Below, in pieces: positions 57,409 through 64,000 of a DNA stretch of 64,000 nucleotides. The notes beneath the pieces are model-generated. The model had not been told where the DNA came from. It saw nothing but the letters and a program-made list of their open reading frames with translations, and ran no database searches. The DNA is from Microplitis mediator. Lineage: Eukaryota; Arthropoda; Insecta; Hymenoptera; Braconidae. How positions within the stretch are numbered: position 1 is the stretch's first letter; every line of letters starts with the position of its first letter. The stretch covers positions 1,178,001 through 1,242,000 of the forward strand of contig NC_079978.1 of assembly GCF_029852145.1 (NCBI RefSeq), written 5' to 3'. The translations under genes were made by a program, and so were the position numbers.

Positions 57409-59365
57409 TACTTTTTTTTTAATGACTTTTGACTGAGCATTTCATAATTTTTTAACTGAAAGTAATTTTATTATCTCTGAATTTTAATTTATATTTAATG
57501 ACTTTTATCTTTAGTATTTGTTGTAATAATTTTTTAATTCTTTTGGTACACATTTTTAAAAAATTTCAATAACCAGATATATTTCTAGACAAAGTTGATT
57601 GTCATGTTTTTTTATTATTATATTTCTTGAATTTTATTTTTCATACCTACTTCCTTTCATCTTTTTTCTCCTGACTGCTCTTTATTTCCCGAGTGCCAAA
57701 TGCGGCGATCAACTCATCCGTAAGCTATCAGATAAAAGAGAAAAAATTCACGGAATAAGAAAAAAATAATATTTTTCGATTGATTGAATGCATTTTATTC
57801 CCGTTTGTCATTCAAAAAGAATAACGTAGATATTATTTCTATTAAAGAATCTCAACAAAATTATGTAATTTTTATTTTACTATTTTTTCATCTGCCCAAC
57901 GGGATTATTTATTGAGTGAAAGGAAATGACGAAAATAAGTCCAACTAAAATTAACCTCAACGTCTTTCATTATGAGTTAACAGTTGGGTAATAATTTAGA
58001 CATTAAAATACCACACGTCATTAATTATTTCTTTTGTTGCTGTCAGAAAAAAAAAATACAAACATTCTCACCTGCATATGTGTTGAAAATTTTAAGAGCA
58101 AAACTTTTTTTTTTTAAACTAAACGCACTGTCATTTGCGAAAGCATAATAAATCGTTAAATATTGTAATTACCGTATCGGTTAATGTTTATATTTCAACA
58201 GCACACAAACTATTCAAGGGTAGTTAGTTAAATTAATTGCTAAGTAGACTGGCTGTTGAAAAAGTAATAATTGATCTTTCGTAATTTATTTCAATAAATC
58301 TTCTTTTCAATTTTTTTTCCTCACATCATTTTTTAAAAAATAACTTTAAAGATGACTATAAAAATTATTTCCAAATAATGCTAGTCTCAATTAATAATAT
58401 TGTGAAATCTAAATTATATTTATTTTCAAAATAATTAATTTAAAATAAAAAATGTCAATTGCCTCAATCCATCAGTCAAATTATTTATCAAAAAAACTTT
58501 TAACTCTTTGTTACATTTAAAAATGGCCTAAAAATTATCGGAATGTTAAAGTAGATCGCAATCAGAATGCGATTGATTAATGAGCATGTATATCAGTGCT
58601 TGTACCAACACGCAAGTTGATTCATTGGGAATTCATTAGAACATCAATTCACTAAAATTTATTGCCCAATAGTTATTTAACGATCCATAAAAAATCACAG
58701 CACTTTTAGCAGTATAATAAAAAAATGTCACAACAAATAAATTGATAACTTTTTTTAATGGGTTATTATAGTGCCACAGCAGATAGTGAGAGTTGGGTTA
58801 ATTTAATTACTTGGTTGAACGAACAGTAATAATTTTCAGCTTTATGCAGTTGCTAAAATTTTTATAATTCCTTTTTCCAACTGATGTCATGTAAAAAACA
58901 AAAAACAAAAATACCACTCGGCCTTTTAATCTATCCGTTTATTATTTGTTGATGCATCAAAAAAAATATCAATTTGTGAGTTAAAACAGAAAATAAACAA
59001 TATATTTGTAAAGTTCAAAATTGAAACAGGATGTAATCACTCGTCTGTGTTAGTGATTTTTCATCAATTGATATAGACGTACAAAATGGACAATGTGATG
59101 AGCTTTTCCATTGGTTACCCAACGACTCTATCCTCATGGAAAATCATCACACATTCGTCCATTGTAGACACTTTGGGATCGTTAAATGGGTGACGTGAGT
59201 ATTCAATGAGTATATAGCTTCCGGTGGTTAGAAATAAAAAAAAATAAAAATCTACCCGCGGTTTCCTATTCGCTGTATGGTTGGTTACTACTATACTGTT
59301 TCCATGCGTGAGTAGGAACCAAAGATCAATAAATTCATTCTATTTTTTAGCATTTTATCCTGTTA

Positions 59366-60140
59366 TCCCGAGTCGAAATTTTGGCCCCCATTTCAACCTC
59401 AAATAACCAACTTTGGTGAAGTTGTGTCGGGTCAAATGAGGATGAAATCATATACAAATTTTGCTCCTCATGTGACCAAAATTAAGGGGCCCATTCCCCC
59501 CCCTCTTTCCCTACTATATATAGAAAATTAGTAGGCAATGCATTTTAATATATATATATTTAATATGCATTTACTTATATATATATATATATTAGTTTTA
59601 GTTTATTTAAATAGATTTAGATTTATTAAATTGAAATTCATTTTACATCGAGCGTATTCAACACTACACATATTTACTACATTTAACACATTATGTATAT
59701 TTATATATATATAAAATTGATATTTTTATATTTTATTTTTATCCCAAAAAATTAAATTCTTTGGTAATACTAAAATTTATCTAAGTCCTTTTTAGTTGGA
59801 AATTTTTCTAAGTCTTTTTCTAAACGGAATTCTTTTATGTATGTATGTATCTATATATGTACGTGTGCCTGGGCTCTATGAGGGTCAGTATGAGGTTTAT
59901 GAGTTTGATATGAGGTTCAGCTTAGTCGAGTTAGGTTTTTGAGTATGAAATGAGGGTCAGTATGAGGTTTATGAGTTCGAAATGAGGTTCAGTTTAGTCG
60001 CATGAGGTTTCTGAGTATGAAATGAGGGTCAGTAAACTCCATTGAGGGCGAGATGAGATTCACTTTGCTCTTTTGAGGATCAAATGAGGGGCAAAACCCA
60101 AAAATGAGTGTGAAATGAGGGCTAAAATTTCGACTCGGGA
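59366..60140. mobile_element. Inverted-repeat element with TCCCGAGTCGAAATTT ends
   Basis: It is 775 bp, flanked by TA (59364-59365, 60141-60142). Left end tcccgagtcgaaattttggc, right end gctaaaatttcgactcggga. The right third is built of repeated tgagggtcagtatgagg and gaaatgaggttcag units of about 60 bp (59877-60070). The middle holds TA and tatg runs. The inner G/C runs (ggggcccattccccccc) recall the GGGG family. No coding frame. Confidence 0.8.
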
Positions 60141-60142
60141 TA

Positions 60143-62086
60143 TTTCATCTACTAGAGATTTCACATAAAAAGATTAAAACTATCCATCATTTAATTTATT
60201 TCTTATTCATCTCGTCATTATTAAATCTAGGCAAAATGATTAACTTTTTATTAGTTAATCCCCTTCACTTCCTTTTTTACTTTGAGGGAAAAAAATTAAC
60301 ATATCCTTTTATGTATATATATTTATATTTTATTAATAGATGTAATTTCTAAAAGTAGTTTTATAATGACTTGCTATTTTTAAGTTTATTGTGAAACAAA
60401 CACCGTTGTATAAATCGTGAAAAATCCCATAAAATGTGTCATAAAATAAGAAAGAATAATGGATGATAAAACACAGAGTTCAGTATCCTGTTTCTATATC
60501 ACGTTGCAACGTTTAAACTATTAGCAATAATAAAAAATGAATAGAGGAAAAATATTTAAAAATTATTCTTGTGATCTTTCCGCTAAATAAATAATTAAAT
60601 TCGTTTTATATTTTTATATTAAATATTTAAGTGCTTAATAAAAATATCAGTTATTGAAAAAATTTCGTCACTATCGTAATAATATTTTCATAAAATTTAA
60701 ATGCTGAATGACATTTTCATTAATGTCTATGACGGCAGTAAAAAATTTAGCAATGCTTGTGTTTACTCTTACAATAAACCTGTAACTTTTATATGCGCAT
60801 GCAAATATTTTATTTAAATATTAAATATTCATAAAAAAACCTTTTAATAACTGCATGCTAAAAGTTTTCGTAGGAATCACTGATAAATATTTATTTTTAG
60901 TTTTCATTTCAAATGAAAATTATTAAGTGTGCGCTTTTACGACCGTCATTATACTTCTGCTCGAAAAGATAAAAATATTAAAATATATATGCGTAGATTG
61001 TTATGTCGATGTGTAATTATTTTGTTAGAATTCATTGGAATCTGTGGAGTGAAATTGATGCTGTAACAAACTCATATCAAATTAATAGAGAGTAGTGCGT
61101 CATGAAAAAGCCAGCATATAACTTTCTTTACTTATATTACATATCTGTATCTATATAATTTAATAATTCTCGTGACGTAACTCCGCGATAATAGGAGAAA
61201 ATCAATATAATAGGATAGATAGGATACAAGTCGAGTAGAGATGAGGATACGTGTGTAAGTGATGTTAGTTATCGTGTTATTCAACACTTGAGATTGCCGT
61301 GACGTCGTAACATGATGATTAGAGCCATTCAGGTTTATAATAATAGGTGTCGGCGGATCAGTATACTATACAAACTACCGATCATGCTCGCAAAGAGGAA
61401 CAGGAAGAGAAATGTATGTACTTTTCTCCGCAGTAAACTGACCACAGATTATAAATCTATGATGTGGTGAATGTATCGCTCTATATTTAGCGGATAGCTT
61501 TCTTTACATCACTCTGACATTACTTGTCTGTAACCGGTTGATTAAATAAACTACTGATTTAATTAAATGTAACTATAAAAAAAATTGAAAGTTTTAATTT
61601 TTATAGGATTTTGTTATTTATATAGAAATTCATTTTTATTTATTTTATTTATTTGATTGTGGAACTATGTCTCCTAAGGAAGATAAGAACAGAGATAATA
61701 TTACAAAAATTTTTAAATATTTTTATCAAAATATTATCGGTTCAGTGGGTTTATTTAATACAATTAATTGTTCTTATTAACAGGTTAATTAATCCGCTTT
61801 TGTTAAATATAAATTGCTTCTAATAATTAAGCCTTCAATAATTACTCGCACGTGCTTTATGTCACGTTATTGTTATTTTCTACTGGATAAGTATGTAAAT
61901 ATTGTGATTATTTTCATACCTCAACAAAAAAAAAATTTTATTTAAATTAATTTTCTGTTAGAGGATAAAATAACAATTAAATATTTGAAAAAATTAATGG
62001 TTAATTATTTTTCAAATAAATTTCACTTGTAAATATAATTTTCACTTTGGTAGTATCGTTAGAAATAATATATGAGGGATACTCAC
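60143..62086. other. AT-rich DNA, nothing recognised
   Basis: No coding exon or repeat is recognised here. If the desaturase 5' exon call is right, this is part of its first intron. Confidence 0.5.
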
Positions 62087-62235
62087 TTTTATACACAATT
62101 TTTTTCTCAACAATTGACACTTAAACCAACACTGTCTGGGAAGTCAAAAAAATTTTCAAAAATATTATTATCGCTAATAATATTATTGAAACATTTGACT
62201 GTCCGATGATTTGAAGCATGCGAATATTTTTGCGG
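62087..62235 (-). promoter_or_regulatory. Candidate desaturase 5' UTR exon and core promoter
   Basis: On the minus strand the sequence ...gtgtataaaa ends at 62087 and is followed by an excellent donor, gtgagtatcc. Joining its last A to the TG at 52194 makes the context TATAAAATGTAC, a good insect start. The joined frame has an in-frame TAA 36 nt before that ATG and no earlier ATG. A TATA-like TTTATAAG lies at 62263-62256, about 170 bp upstream of the donor, so the exon would be about 145 nt. The upstream limit is a guess, no clear initiator is seen, and no transcript evidence is available. Confidence 0.4.
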
Positions 62236-62269
62236 GATTTTAGCCTCATTCTTGTCTTATAAAGACTTT

Positions 62270-64000
62270 GGGCCTTGTTTAGGGAAGGGGCAGAAGAAAT
62301 GACTGGGGATAGAAGAGAGTGAACGAAAGGTACTATTTTATTGAATATATATCTGGGCTAGAAAAAAGAGTGGGGATTTTTTAAAAGAAATCGGTCTAAA
62401 AAAATTTTACCCACTTTTCGAAAAAATAAAAGTCCTCTATTATTTCATTTTTCGAATTTTTCTCAAGAGTATTATTATTATTATTCTGATGGATTAATAT
62501 ATATAGTAAAATGTTTTCCACCTATTACGTCTCTATTCAGAGTAACACGTAACTTATTTACTTCCTTACCTCAAACACTATGTTAATTATTGTAGTTTAC
62601 TGAAATCACATATTTATCTACTTTCATTACATAAAACATCTTGTAGAGTAACATAATAATATTATAATATTTTCAATCTCAACATGTTACTAATATTGAG
62701 ATTGAAAAGTTATTAGATTTTAAATCGATCAAGATACCTAAAATATAAGTTAATCATATTTCAATGACATTAATGTTTCAAACTTGCTTGACATAAGATA
62801 ATAATAATTGAGTCTTATCAAAATTACAATATATTCAAAATTCCTAACGAAATTTAATTCCATATATAATATTTCATGTCTGAAGTAATCAATAATTATT
62901 AACCCATTAAACTATAACTTTATTTCGAATCTATTGTTCAAAATCCATATTGATATCATAAATTTTTTCCAAATTTTCAATTAATTACTCTTTTGTTTAT
63001 TTGCTCATTAATAATTTTAGATCCGGATTTCTACTGAATGAAATAAAAAATTACAAGGTTTCTATTTTTTTTTTTTTGACTGACGTTGTTGATGCTCGCT
63101 TTATTTTTTCGAAACAACCTTTGGTTCCACAAATAATAAATCAGAATGATTATGAGAATTAATTTAAAGTGAAAGGAACAAAAAATTTCGCTCATGTCCA
63201 TTATAATAATGAATAATTTCATGCGAAACTGTAATTTATTAAAATTTTTTTTCGATCTGTAGCTCAATATTCGGTCTTATTTACTTGATCGCAAAAAAAT
63301 TTGATTGCTGACTAAAGACAATTCATATTTGTATATATTCTGACACACACAGTGCAACAGGTTGGCACGTTTATATGAGTCGGGTTGCGCCGAAGGGAAA
63401 TAAACTGAGGTCTAAAAGGCGGCAATGAAAAAGTGAGACAGACGAAAGTGAAGTTAAAAGCAAGTACATAAAGCTAGTGCAGTCTAGTCTAGTGTATACT
63501 TGGCTATACTAGTGAAGATTGAATTGTCAGGATCGCCAAGTTACTTTGAATTTTAAAAATTTACATATTTATTTATATTGTTATCTTATCTACATATTTT
63601 AATAATATTCACGTGCTCAATAAACTCCCGCTTCAGATTCAAAGCTGAAATTCCGTTAATGAAATTTTCCATTAAAAAAAATTAGTTTTTCTAATAAAAT
63701 AGTCCGTGAAAAATTAAATTACCCGTTAATAATTTGGTACTCATTAGTTATTACATAATAAGTATTAATAATTTATATGATTATATTAACAGATGACTTT
63801 TAGTAATTGCGTAAACAATATAGCAGATTAGTTTGACAACAGCATTTTAATTTAAGACATTTTTTTTTCAGGGTCACTTTTTCAAGTATTGAACTCTAAC
63901 AGCATTAAATTATTAATTTATTCGTTTTACTGTGAAAAAGTTAATCATTCTTTAAAAATATCCAATAAAGTGAGTAAAAAAATGACCTCAAAATAGCTAT
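62270..64000. other. AT-rich DNA upstream of the candidate promoter
   Basis: No gene is recognised. A GC-richer patch lies at 63370-63500 (gtcgggttgcgccgaagg, aaggcggcaatgaaaaag), and a strong plus-strand acceptor-like acatttttttttcag ends at 63871, with no matching donor or frame before the window ends. Confidence 0.5.

Larger units (their letters stand above)
52195..62086 (-). other. Inferred first intron of the desaturase (9.9 kb)
   Basis: If the 5' exon ending at 62087 is right, this interval is one intron with donor gtgagt and acceptor ttatgttccag. No coding exon was seen inside. It contains four complete MITEs (54035, 55959, 57206 and 59366) and short TA tracts near 52768-52803, 59548 and 59578. 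A good donor-like cag-gtgaga at about 58069 on the minus strand could mark an alternative 5' exon. Confidence 0.4.

Noticed and set aside
58060..58140. Minus-strand donor cag-gtgaga at about 58069 as the desaturase 5' exon
   Set aside because: Joining it to coding exon 1 gives G+TG (valine), with no in-frame ATG before an upstream stop, so it cannot supply the start codon. It could only be an alternative non-coding exon.

Overview
The window looks like nuclear DNA from an insect, most likely a hymenopteran such as a parasitoid wasp (an inference). It is very AT-rich, full of short inverted-repeat transposons, has genes with spliced introns, and carries an insect-type acyl-CoA desaturase. Nothing in it is bacterial, viral or organellar. 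Species and chromosome cannot be told from the sequence alone.

Layout. (1) Positions 1-13621 are the right-hand end of a tandem satellite of about 70 monomers of 193 bp, with a 203-bp variant and higher-order structure. The array runs off the left edge of the window. Its many long minus-strand ORFs are by-products of the repeat, not genes. (2) Positions 13.6-45.6 kb contain no recognisable protein-coding gene. They hold low-complexity DNA, two long (TA)n tracts, a probable retroelement fragment near 14.5-14.75 kb, and many TA-flanked miniature elements. A GC-richer segment ending in a strong splice donor at 16288 and a 28-nt candidate microexon at 34774-34801 suggest that part of this stretch may be intron of an unidentified plus-strand gene. 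(3) Positions 45.6-52.2 kb, minus strand, hold five coding exons of an acyl-CoA delta-9-type fatty acid desaturase. They encode 340 residues if the start codon is split across an exon junction. All three histidine boxes and the fourth histidine motif are intact. A candidate 5' UTR exon lies at about 62.1 kb, which would give a first intron of 9.9 kb. (4) Positions 52.2-64 kb are that inferred first intron and upstream DNA, with four more MITEs.

Mobile-element content. At least three families have TA target duplications. The first has ends starting GGGGAGGG or GGGG (copies at 25.3, 26.6, 29.3, 33.6, 41.8 and 54.0 kb). The second has CACAGAAAAA ends (31.8, 50.9 and 57.2 kb). The third has CACTGTAAAAA ends (55.96 kb, plus a one-ended fragment at 15.1 kb). 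A single element with TCCCGAG ends lies at 59.4 kb. Most are non-autonomous, and no transposase gene was found. The 57.2-kb copy preserves the empty site of an element nested in the 31.8-kb copy, so an insertion event can be read inside this one window.

The best-supported gene is the desaturase. The most structured and least explained parts are the satellite, the nested and composite inverted-repeat elements, and the A-B-C-B'-A' duplication at 38.0-38.7 kb.
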